49,492 bases of DNA from Phycisphaerae bacterium (GTDB lineage Bacteria; Planctomycetota; Phycisphaerae; Phycisphaerales; SM1A02): the NCBI GenBank assembly GCA_018701395.1, contig JABIWU010000040.1:1-49492 (forward strand), written 5' to 3'. The translations under genes and the position numbers were made by a program. The notes beneath the pieces were generated by a model, which was not told the origin of the DNA, ran no database searches, and worked only from the letters and a program-made list of their open reading frames with translations. Of the stretch, positions 8,222 to 15,569 are shown piece by piece. Within the stretch, counting starts at the first letter, position 1; each line of letters starts with the position of its first letter.

Positions 8222-9082
8222 GTGAAAAACGCTACTGAATTTGCAAAGAAATTTAAAACGTTCCGGAAAAAATTGCCTAAAGAGGAAGTTGTTTACAGGA
8301 ACCACGGTCCAATTGGCGAGGTGATTTATTCTCATTTGCTCTGGAACGCTACAGCCAAACAAGCAAATGCTGCATACGAAAAATTGATGCAAGCCGCAGT
8401 TGACATGAATGATTTGCGCATGAATCACGTTTTCGAGATGGTGGAAATCATTGGTGTGTCCTATCCGCAAGCGGAAGAACGTGCAAAGCGATTGAAGTCG
8501 GTCTTGAACGCAATATATAAGCGAGAGCACAATGTTACTCTTGACAGTTTAGAAGGTGTTGGCAAACGAGATGTTCGAGAATATTTTGAAACACTAAATG
8601 GAATAACACCGTTTGTGTGCAACCGCGTTATATCAATGAGTTTTGAAGTTGCTGCAGTCCCAGTAGATGATAGAACACTTGATGCTTTGATTGCAAATAA
8701 TATTGTTCATGAAGAAGTAGATGTCGTTGAAACATCCGCATGGATTGGAAGGCAAGTAAAAGCGACAGAAGTTTTAGAAGTGCATGCTTGTTTGCAAGCT
8801 TGGGTTGAAGTGCAACCAGCCCGTAAGCCAGTTTTTAAGAAAGCACCTGCTAAAAAGAAGGCGGCTAAAAAGGCAACCAAGAAGAAGATTGTAAAGAAAG
8901 TCGCTAAAAAAATATCCAAAAAGAAAGTTTCAAAGAAAGTCGCTAAAAAAGTAGCCAAAAAGAAAGTTTCAAAGAAAGTCACTAAAAAAGTAGCCAAAAA
9001 GGTAGCTAAAAAAGTAGCCAAAAAGGTAGCTAAGAAAAAAGTGGCCAAGAAAACAACAACTAAGAAGAAAACCAAGAAGTGA
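8222..9082 (+). CDS. Degenerate HhH-GPD (endonuclease III-like) protein with histone H1-like lysine-rich tail
   Basis: A 286-aa protein of two parts. Residues about 25-195 look like the helix-hairpin-helix/GPD fold of endonuclease III relatives: LNGITPFVCNRVISMSF occupies the HhH position and VPVDDRTLDALI supplies the conserved aspartate (149/150) of the VDTHV segment. The lysine expected in the hairpin of bifunctional glycosylases is replaced (Pro-Phe), and the four-cysteine iron-sulfur loop is absent (only Cys133 and Cys190). Residues about 201-286 are almost pure Lys/Ala/Val/Thr repeats of KKVAKKVAKK type, like histone H1 or chlamydial Hc proteins. GTG start abuts the rbfA stop. It may bind DNA non-specifically; enzymatic activity is doubtful. 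The function is not recognised. Confidence 0.8.
   Translation: MKNATEFAKKFKTFRKKLPKEEVVYRNHGPIGEVIYSHLLWNATAKQANAAYEKLMQAAVDMNDLRMNHVFEMVEIIGVSYPQAEERAKRLKSVLNAIYKREHNVTLDSLEGVGKRDVREYFETLNGITPFVCNRVISMSFEVAAVPVDDRTLDALIANNIVHEEVDVVETSAWIGRQVKATEVLEVHACLQAWVEVQPARKPVFKKAPAKKKAAKKATKKKIVKKVAKKISKKKVSKKVAKKVAKKKVSKKVTKKVAKKVAKKVAKKVAKKKVAKKTTTKKKTKK
8845..9076 (+). repeat. Lysine-codon tandem repeat encoding the H1-like tail
   Basis: In-frame imperfect repeats of units such as AAAAAAGTAGCC and AAGAAAGTTTC. The longest near-exact copies lie at 8920-9050. The reverse strand gives a long spurious hydrophobic Phe/Leu/Ala frame, which is an artefact of the same repeat. Such arrays are prone to length change by recombination, so copy number may vary between strains. 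Confidence 0.75.
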
Positions 9083-10527
9083 ACTGGCTCGGCTTAATTG
9101 CGAGCATCTCTTTGATCGCTTCTGTTCAGGTTTACGCTGAACAGAACAGTGCACAGGATTACATCGAAGCATTTGCAGGATCAACTCCAGTAATGCAACC
9201 TATGCCAACAATCAGGCAATCAGCAAGGGAGTACATACTTGGCAAGCAGTTCGCTTCTGAAGGTAAGCATGGACATGCGGTCAGACATTTTAAAAAATCG
9301 ATTGAATACGACAACAATTCTGCTGCGCCGTGGGTAGGCCTGGCGCTTTCTTTGTCAGAAATTGGTCGCGAAGAAAGTATTTTAGACGCATGGCGAGAGG
9401 TATTGCGCCGTGACCCAACAAATGGAAACGCACTTCTCGTTGTAGGTCTTGCGTCAGCACGGCTTGGTGAATTTGAATCTGCGCTGCGGTATCTATCACA
9501 GAGATGGTTGCAACAGAACGATGATTCAGTTGAAGCATTACTCCAAGATTCAGCATTAAATTCAGTTTTAAGGCAATTGAGTTATGACGAGGCATCGACA
9601 GCACTGATGGGTGAGTTTCAGCAGACTTTTGATTCTGCTGTAACTACATTAATCAATAATAGCGATCGAGGTGCGTGGCTTGGTGTATTACAACAATTAG
9701 TTGACGTTGGTGCAGCGAAGATTGCTTCGCAAGTAGCCGCAGCCGGCGCGCCACATGTTGAGGCAAAGGAATTAGGTTCACTATTAACGGTGTTACCTCT
9801 TTTAGAGGCGGCAAGAAATGGAGATGGTTCATTGACCGAAAGTGTTTATGCAACGCTCGCTTCTACGAATGACCTACTTCCTATTGCGCCAAAATGGGAC
9901 GAACCTGTAACACACGCCGAAGCGTTATCTACTGCTGCACAAACAATGTCATTGGTCGGAGCAACAGACGGCGCTATTAATTTGAATATCGCATCTTTGG
10001 CGCTCAACCCAGTAAATGCTCTCACAGCAAATAACATTGCTTGGATGAAATTAATTCGAGATGGTGCAACAGATGAAGTGGTTACGCTTTGTACATATGC
10101 GTATGAATTAGCACCAGAAGAGCCTTATATTATGGATACCGTTGGATGGATGTTTGCTCTACATGGTGAACCAGACAAAGCAGTGCCATTACTCGTAAGC
10201 GCTTTGCGAAATTCGCGTCAGCCAAGCCCTGAAACATATGATCATCTTGGAGATGCCTATTGGATGCTTGGTAAATCTGACAATGCGGTCCGAGCGTGGC
10301 AGACAGCGGCATCGTTGTTAAACACAACTGAATCTCGACAAGCATATCTTGAAGGATATCGATCGATGGTTCGTTCTGTGTGGGGTATTTCTGTCGCAAC
10401 ACCCGAGGCAATGTATGATTTAGAGCTAGGCGAGATGGCTCGCAATGTATTGAAAAAATTAGCCGCAATTGAAAATGGCGAAGAGCCAGTAATTGCAATT
10501 AGTTCAAGTAAGAATGGAGAGCAGTGA
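9079..10527 (+). CDS. Exported TPR-repeat protein
   Basis: A 482-aa protein of unknown function. GTG start at 9079 overlaps the preceding stop by 4 bases (GTGA) and gives MNWLGLIASISLIASVQVYAEQ, a Sec signal peptide with a likely cleavage near residue 20. The body contains tetratricopeptide-like helical pairs at about 50-125 (GKHGHAVRHFKKSIEYDNNSA) and 300-430 (NAVRAWQTAASLL). It is probably periplasmic or anchored, acting as an interaction scaffold. It sits in the nusA-yebC operon, which says little about its job. No catalytic motif is visible. Confidence 0.85.
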   Translation: MNWLGLIASISLIASVQVYAEQNSAQDYIEAFAGSTPVMQPMPTIRQSAREYILGKQFASEGKHGHAVRHFKKSIEYDNNSAAPWVGLALSLSEIGREESILDAWREVLRRDPTNGNALLVVGLASARLGEFESALRYLSQRWLQQNDDSVEALLQDSALNSVLRQLSYDEASTALMGEFQQTFDSAVTTLINNSDRGAWLGVLQQLVDVGAAKIASQVAAAGAPHVEAKELGSLLTVLPLLEAARNGDGSLTESVYATLASTNDLLPIAPKWDEPVTHAEALSTAAQTMSLVGATDGAINLNIASLALNPVNALTANNIAWMKLIRDGATDEVVTLCTYAYELAPEEPYIMDTVGWMFALHGEPDKAVPLLVSALRNSRQPSPETYDHLGDAYWMLGKSDNAVRAWQTAASLLNTTESRQAYLEGYRSMVRSVWGISVATPEAMYDLELGEMARNVLKKLAAIENGEEPVIAISSSKNGEQ

Positions 10528-10528
10528 A

Positions 10529-11272
10529 ATGGCTGGTCATAGTAAATGGGCAAATATAAAGCATCGAAAAGCTAGGCAAGATGCAGTTAAAGGCAAAGCT
10601 TGGTCGAAATGCAGCCGCGCAATTATGGTTGCAGTTAAGAATGGCGGGGCTGATCCTGACACCAACTTAACGCTACGTTACGCAATTGTTGATGCTAAGG
10701 CCGTCAACATGGCAAAGGATACTATTGAAAAAGCAATTAAAAAAGCCAGTGGCGAAGGAGACGAAGGCGTTCGTTATGAAGAAGTTCGCTACGAGGGTTA
10801 TGGTCCAAATGGAATTGCAATTATCGTAGATGTTCTTACTGACAACGTAAAACGTACCGCCCCAGAAATGAGAAAATTGTTTGAAAAAGGAAATGGCAAT
10901 CTTGCAAAACCAGGTTCCGTTGCATTTAGTTTTACAAGCACAGGCGTCTTCTTAATTGAAGAATCTGAAACAACGGAAGAACAAATAATGGAAGTGACAC
11001 TGGATGTAGGCGCAAACGACATTACACAAAGTGATGGCGGCTGGGAAATAACATGTGAACCGCATGACTTTTTGAATGTTCGGCAAGCGATTGAAAAGGC
11101 AGAAATAAAACTCATGTCAGCAGAAGTAACTATGGTTCCCGCAAACACAATTGCTTGCGATGCGAGCACGGGTATAAAAATGCTTAATTTTATTGATGCC
11201 CTAGAAGAACATGAAGATGTACAAAATGTGTACACAAATGCAGATATTCCAGAAGAAGCGATGGAAGAATAA
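10529..11272 (+). CDS. yebC: YebC/PmpR family protein
   Basis: Family known as a DNA-binding transcriptional regulator (PmpR) and, more recently, as a translation factor that relieves ribosome stalling. Start at 10529 gives the highly conserved MAGHSKWANIKHRKARQDA; GGAGAGC lies upstream. The 247-aa length is normal. Further conserved stretches are YEGYGPNGIAIIVDVLTDN and GNLAKPGSVAF, with an acidic C-terminus. One base separates it from the TPR stop. In many bacteria yebC lies near ruvC; here it sits in a translation-factor operon, which suits the stalling role. Confidence 0.96.
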   Translation: MAGHSKWANIKHRKARQDAVKGKAWSKCSRAIMVAVKNGGADPDTNLTLRYAIVDAKAVNMAKDTIEKAIKKASGEGDEGVRYEEVRYEGYGPNGIAIIVDVLTDNVKRTAPEMRKLFEKGNGNLAKPGSVAFSFTSTGVFLIEESETTEEQIMEVTLDVGANDITQSDGGWEITCEPHDFLNVRQAIEKAEIKLMSAEVTMVPANTIACDASTGIKMLNFIDALEEHEDVQNVYTNADIPEEAMEE

Positions 11273-11698
11273 ATGAATAAAATCGCAATGTTTATTTTGG
11301 TAATGTTTGTTGCTGGCTGTTCTACGCCACAACATTCATGGCCTGGCAATTCACGTGATATGGTTTGGAGCGCAATGGTGGCTGCTGCAAATACTCCAGA
11401 TTATGATTCAAATGACCCTAGAAAGCGTTGGATACTAGTTGAAAATGCTGTAGATGCAAATGCAAAGAAAAGCCAAATTATTATTAATCGAAAATTAACG
11501 CGTTCGTTGAAATTGCCACTTCAAAACGAACAAAAAGATACGAGGGACTGGTTGTTTAAAATTCAATTGTTGCCAAACAACCCACCTACTGCAACATTCG
11601 ATACAGTCTACAAAACTTTAATTCCTGCCCGCACTATTGATGAAGCGGACAGGTATTTTGATTTAGTAGATTTACTCTTAGAAAGACCTATCAATTAA
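11273..11698 (+). CDS. Small predicted lipoprotein, function unknown
   Basis: A 141-aa protein beginning MNKIAMFILVMFVAGCSTP, a lipoprotein signal with lipobox VAGC (Cys16). The remainder is a small soluble domain with several tryptophans (SWPGNSRDMVWSAM near 22-35; RKRWILVENAV near 50-60) that I do not recognise. The ATG follows the yebC stop directly, so the two are coupled. Membrane-anchored on the periplasmic side, unless sorted to the outer membrane. Confidence 0.85.
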   Translation: MNKIAMFILVMFVAGCSTPQHSWPGNSRDMVWSAMVAAANTPDYDSNDPRKRWILVENAVDANAKKSQIIINRKLTRSLKLPLQNEQKDTRDWLFKIQLLPNNPPTATFDTVYKTLIPARTIDEADRYFDLVDLLLERPIN

Positions 11699-11710
11699 AG
11701 TAGTACTTCA

Positions 11711-13816
11711 TTGAAAATCAAAACCAAATTACTACTCCTTTTAATACTGGTTTCAGTAATTCCAATTATTGCTGTTGGGTATTCTAGTTTTACATCTCTC
11801 GAAAATCTCGGTTTTCAACTAGCGGGTGAATCATCAGACGCGTTGTTAGCAAATGCCGAAGTTCGTTTGCATGAATTAGTAGAAGAAAATGGAAAAATAA
11901 TTAGTTTAGGTACATTGCAATTGGATATGGCAGTGCGAGTGCAAGTAGTTAATGCTGCAAAAGCTTTAACTACGTCGGAGTTTCCCAAACAGAATATATT
12001 TAGCGTTGAGTCTTTTGATGCACCACTAATAGCACCAATCGAATTGGTTGTACTTGAAATGTTTGATTGTCATTTAATTGATGGCACAATAATTGAATGT
12101 CCCGTGTCGTATGAAACCCAAGCAATCATTCGAGCAGAAGGTGTTTCAGATTCAATCGCAGAATTGCAAGCAAAGCAACTGCAATTGATGAACCCAATCT
12201 ATAAAGCACTTTCGATGAAGCCAGGCGCTCCTGCTCTTCGATATTTCACTGCAACAGTCGATGGAATGGGTGGAACCTTCCCCGGGCATGGTGGAATGCC
12301 AAAGGGCTATGACCCACGAGACCGCGAATGGTTTCAGCAAGCAATTAATTCGGACGGTTTGATTTTGCATACTCTTCCACAAGTTGACGCGAGTACATTG
12401 AGAATCATGGTTGCTGCTGTAGCGCCTGTTTATGCAGAAGACGGAACTTTACTTGGCGTAACTGGAGCAGAAAAATCAGTCATCGATGTTTTACATGAAA
12501 TTGTAATTCCGAAAGAGTGGAGCAAAGATTCAATTGTGAGAGTTGTAGTTCCAAGAAATGACAAACTTGTTGTAATTGCATCGCAAGAAATGATTGGCGG
12601 GAGTTCAAATTGGAACTCAGGAGTAGAAACCACATTTTTATCTGGTCCAACAGATAGTTATAAAACACTAATTGCAGAATTGACATCTCTAAAATCAGGC
12701 GTGATGGATTATTTCGATGGCGATCGTGATTATGTTCTTGCCTACGCGCCAATTGGTGAAATGAATGCGTCACTTATTGTTTGGGTACCTCATGATGTTA
12801 TTGCTGCAGAAGCAATTGCTGAAGAAAAATTACTATCGAAGAGAACCGAGCAACATGCAATTGCAATAATGTTCATTTCAATGGCAACTGTTGTTTTGGT
12901 CATGTTCATTTCTTTGATTGTTTCGCGAACGGTTAGTAAGCCAATTATTCAACTGTCAAACGCAACGGCAGCAATTGCAATTGGCAAGTTCGATGTCGAG
13001 GTTAAAAATTGTGGCGCTGATGAAATTGGCGATTTAACACGTAACTTTAACGCAATGATTCCAAAATTGAAAGAACGATTAGCCCTCCAAGATTCTCTTG
13101 AGGTTGCAAAGCAAATTCAACAATGTTTACTACCAAGTAAAAATCCAGAATTTCCTGGGTGGGCAATTGCTGGCAAAAGCATGTATTGCGATGCAACTGG
13201 AGGCGATTATTACGATTTCATCCCTACCGAGAGCAAAAACGAGTTACGTTTGGTTTTGGGCGATGTAACTGGCCACGGAATTGCATCTGCATTGATGATG
13301 GCAACAGCCCGTTCATTATTGCGAGGTGGTTTGCAGTGCAGCGATGACCCAATTCAAAGGTTGGGGTATGTGAATAATGCGTTGGTCGAAGATACTCCAC
13401 TTGGATGGTTTATGACTTTTTATTCATTAGAACTAAATGCAGAGAACAACGAAGTGCGGTGGGTTTCAGCAGGTCACGACCCAGCCATTGTTGTTGATGC
13501 AAGCGGTAATGTCACCGAACTTGAGGGTGATGATATTCCTCTTGGTGTAAATGCAAATTGGAATTTCACAGGCAAAGGTCCACAGAGGATTGAATCTGGT
13601 TCAGTGCTTGTTCTTGGAACAGATGGTATTTGGGAAGCTTGGAACGAACACCAAATCGAAATGTTTGGCAAGGAGCGCCTTGCTCAAGTGATTAGTTCAA
13701 ATCGAACAAAAACACCAGAAGAAATTTGCGAAGCAATTTGTCATGCAGTATTAACTTTTTGTGGAAGTGCCCCGAGAACAGACGACATTACTTTGATAGT
13801 CGCCAAACGCCTCTAA
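11711..13816 (+). CDS. Membrane sensor with HAMP and PP2C/SpoIIE-type phosphatase domain
   Basis: A 701-aa signalling protein. TTG start at 11711 gives MKIKTKLLLLLILVSVIPIIAVGYSS, a first membrane helix. A large extracytoplasmic sensor of double-Cache type follows (about 30-375, including DPRDREWFQQAI, a Cache signature, and GVTGAEKSV). A second helix lies near 380-402, then HAMP (about 403-455), then a PP2C/SpoIIE serine phosphatase (about 470-701) with GGDYYDFI, GDVTGHGIASALMMA, SAGHDPAIVV and TDGIWEA, which carry the metal-binding acidic residues. It probably dephosphorylates an anti-sigma antagonist or similar partner, but none is encoded nearby. The stop codon lies inside the terminator repeat shared with xerC. 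Confidence 0.92.
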   Translation: MKIKTKLLLLLILVSVIPIIAVGYSSFTSLENLGFQLAGESSDALLANAEVRLHELVEENGKIISLGTLQLDMAVRVQVVNAAKALTTSEFPKQNIFSVESFDAPLIAPIELVVLEMFDCHLIDGTIIECPVSYETQAIIRAEGVSDSIAELQAKQLQLMNPIYKALSMKPGAPALRYFTATVDGMGGTFPGHGGMPKGYDPRDREWFQQAINSDGLILHTLPQVDASTLRIMVAAVAPVYAEDGTLLGVTGAEKSVIDVLHEIVIPKEWSKDSIVRVVVPRNDKLVVIASQEMIGGSSNWNSGVETTFLSGPTDSYKTLIAELTSLKSGVMDYFDGDRDYVLAYAPIGEMNASLIVWVPHDVIAAEAIAEEKLLSKRTEQHAIAIMFISMATVVLVMFISLIVSRTVSKPIIQLSNATAAIAIGKFDVEVKNCGADEIGDLTRNFNAMIPKLKERLALQDSLEVAKQIQQCLLPSKNPEFPGWAIAGKSMYCDATGGDYYDFIPTESKNELRLVLGDVTGHGIASALMMATARSLLRGGLQCSDDPIQRLGYVNNALVEDTPLGWFMTFYSLELNAENNEVRWVSAGHDPAIVVDASGNVTELEGDDIPLGVNANWNFTGKGPQRIESGSVLVLGTDGIWEAWNEHQIEMFGKERLAQVISSNRTKTPEEICEAICHAVLTFCGSAPRTDDITLIVAKRL

Positions 13817-13848
13817 GTAATTGAACGATTGTTCAATTACTTAGAGGC
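13809..13848. terminator. Bidirectional inverted-repeat terminator between the phosphatase gene and xerC
   Basis: GCCTCTAAGTAATTGAAC (13809-13826) is followed by GATT and then its exact reverse complement (13831-13848): an 18-bp perfect stem with a 4-base loop. It lies between two convergent genes and contains the stop codon of the left gene. T-rich sequence follows only weakly (TATTTTAG), so it may work in both directions as a terminator or as an mRNA 3'-end stabiliser. Confidence 0.75.
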
Positions 13849-13852
13849 TATT

Positions 13853-14866
13853 TTAGCCGGCTTCAGCACGAGGATGTGCTTGGTCGTATGTTTCACGCAT
13901 ACGTTTGGTTGTTAAGTGTGTATAAATTTGGGTTGTGGATAAGGATTGATGTCCAAGTAATTCCTGAACACTTCGTAAATCCGCTCCATTATCAAGAAGG
14001 TGCGTTGCAAAACTATGGCGCAACGTATGCGGACTAATTGCTGGGTCAAGTTCAGCTTGTTCAAGATACTTACTTACTTTTCTTCGAACGGAACGCGTTG
14101 AAAGACGAGTGGTGTGCTTGTTAATAAACAATGGATCAGAAGATTCATTTGGAACAGCGTTTGCTTCCATCACACCTAGATAGTGTGCAATCGATTTCAT
14201 TGCGTGTGTGCCGAGAGGAACAATTCGTTCTTTTCGGCCTTTACCGCGAATGACAATCGCTTGTCCAGTTTCATCAATATCACCAAAGTTAATGCCAACT
14301 AATTCGCTAACGCGGATTCCAGTCGAATATAAGGTTTCTAAAATTGCACGATCGCGTGCGCCAAGAAGTGTTTTATCGTTCGGGGCAGATAGAAGTTTTT
14401 CAACTTGTTCGACATCAATCGCTTTTGGAAGACGTTTCTTTTGCCTTGGAGTTCTAATTAACGTCATTGGATTAGCATCAATTGCGCTGTTGCGTTCTAG
14501 CCAACGGTAAAAGCTTCGTAGGGTTGCGATTTTCCTCGCCATGGTTGCAGGGGAGTAATTTGATTCAGCAAGATAGGCTAAAAAACTGCGTAAATACTCA
14601 GTGTCAGCATTAATGATGTGCTCGCTAATAGTTTCTGGACCAACGTGTCCTGCGATTTCTTTTTCACCGCTGGAGTATCGTTGCCAAGCATCTGTTTCTG
14701 CTGGAATATCAAGTGTGAGATTTTGTTCTTCTGTAATCCAGACAAGATATTGTCGAAGATCAGCGCCGTAACATCGACCTGTGTACGCGCTAAATGCACG
14801 TTCATCTATGAGATAGTCTAGGAATGAGGTTACTAGTGGTACATTTTGTTCAAAGTTCTTTTTCAT
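13853..14866 (-). CDS. xerC: XerC/XerD-type tyrosine recombinase
   Basis: A 337-aa site-specific recombinase for chromosome dimer resolution. N-terminal SAM-like core-binding domain (about 10-130), then the catalytic domain with all expected residues: Arg in STGIRVSELVGI, Lys in the RGKGRKER beta hairpin, HTLRHSFATHLL (HxxR), LLGHQSLSTTQIY with His and the nucleophilic Tyr. Length is slightly above the usual 300. It stands without an integron or prophage context, which supports a housekeeping Xer role; XerC versus XerD cannot be decided from this alone. Convergent to the phosphatase gene. Confidence 0.93.
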   Translation of the reverse strand: MKKNFEQNVPLVTSFLDYLIDERAFSAYTGRCYGADLRQYLVWITEEQNLTLDIPAETDAWQRYSSGEKEIAGHVGPETISEHIINADTEYLRSFLAYLAESNYSPATMARKIATLRSFYRWLERNSAIDANPMTLIRTPRQKKRLPKAIDVEQVEKLLSAPNDKTLLGARDRAILETLYSTGIRVSELVGINFGDIDETGQAIVIRGKGRKERIVPLGTHAMKSIAHYLGVMEANAVPNESSDPLFINKHTTRLSTRSVRRKVSKYLEQAELDPAISPHTLRHSFATHLLDNGADLRSVQELLGHQSLSTTQIYTHLTTKRMRETYDQAHPRAEAG

Positions 14867-14881
14867 TGCGTGTTCCAGTTC

Positions 14882-15088
14882 TTATGCAGCTTTGGAGGTA
14901 ATTTTTGACATTTCATGACAGACCATTGCGGCATCAAACCAATCAAAATCTGTTTCGCCTGATTTGGCAATATCGGTAATTGCCCTCACGGCGGAAATTT
15001 CTTGCCCGGGACTCCATTCAAATCGCCAATGATGTTCGCCTTTTACAAGCACGACGCGATGCGGAATGGTGGTGTTTTTGTTGGGCAT
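14882..15088 (-). CDS. Small protein of unknown function upstream of xerC
   Basis: From the ATG at 15088 the frame encodes 68 residues with a well-ordered core: HRVVLVKGEHHWRFEWSPGQ and a C-terminal helical part. It ends 15 bases before the xerC start, so it probably shares a transcript. The same frame stays open upstream and could start at 15193 (102 aa) or 15304 (140 aa), but the extra sequence is basic and low in obvious folds. A second frame overlaps at 15018-15227. I do not recognise a family; coding is supported mainly by composition and position. Confidence 0.55.
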   Translation of the reverse strand: MPNKNTTIPHRVVLVKGEHHWRFEWSPGQEISAVRAITDIAKSGETDFDWFDAAMVCHEMSKITSKAA

Positions 15089-15478
15089 AGAATAGTTCTC
15101 GGTCTTTGAAGCGGTCAAATTGAGCAAATTTTGACGGTTTGCTTGAAATATCGGTCTTTGCTGTGGTGTTGGTAGTTTTCGTTTTCGATCCATAGGTATA
15201 TTGCTTGTGGTCAAAAACCACATCCACATTGTTCGTTCAACTCGCATCCATGAGTTGTCCGTCGCAGGTTGGAATGTTGGGCTCTGAGTTCCACTCAAAG
15301 CCATATCCGGTTAGGACTCTTATCGGACGAGTTCATGGCATTCCTTGAACTTACAAGTGGTACCCATAGAATCACGGTATGTTCGGAATCCTTTCAGGGA
15401 TTACCCCCGATAACATCATATTTCTCTTTTACATTCACTCGCAAAATGACGCGGTTGGGTGTAGAATGGACGATTCTC
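15089..15478. other. Intergenic region before tRNA-Lys with two hairpins
   Basis: About 390 bases without a convincing gene. Two inverted repeats stand out: GGCT-c-TGAGT / ACTCA-a-AGCC around a TCC loop (15280-15302), and AATCC / GGATT at about 15391-15406. Directly before the tRNA, TAGAAT at 15462-15467 is a good -10 element. The rest shows nothing I can name. Confidence 0.4.
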
Positions 15479-15551
15479 GATCGCGTAGCTCAGTTGGTAG
15501 AGCACCTGACTTTTAATCAGGCGGTCTTGGGTTCGAGCCCCAACGCGATCA
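15479..15551 (+). tRNA. tRNA-Lys (anticodon TTT)
   Basis: A complete cloverleaf: acceptor GATCGCG (15479-15485) pairs with CGCGATC (15544-15550). D-arm GCTC-AGTTGGTA-GAGC; anticodon arm CCTGA-CTTTTAA-TCAGG with anticodon TTT; variable CGGTC; T-arm TTGGG-TTCGAGC-CCCAA; discriminator A at 15551. The CCA end is not encoded (next bases TTC). The acceptor end is 4 bases upstream of the first in-frame ATG of the SNF2 gene, so the two may be co-transcribed and separated by tRNA processing. Confidence 0.97.
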
Positions 15552-15569
15552 TTCATGGATGGAGGATTG

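Noticed and set aside
8707-9075. Long hydrophobic reverse frame (Phe/Leu/Ala repeats)
   Set aside because: It is the complement of the lysine-codon repeat of the H1-like tail; no start context and no natural fold.
15555-15569. ATG at 15555 as the SNF2 start
   Set aside because: The GGAGG spaced correctly for 15570 lies inside the extra codons.
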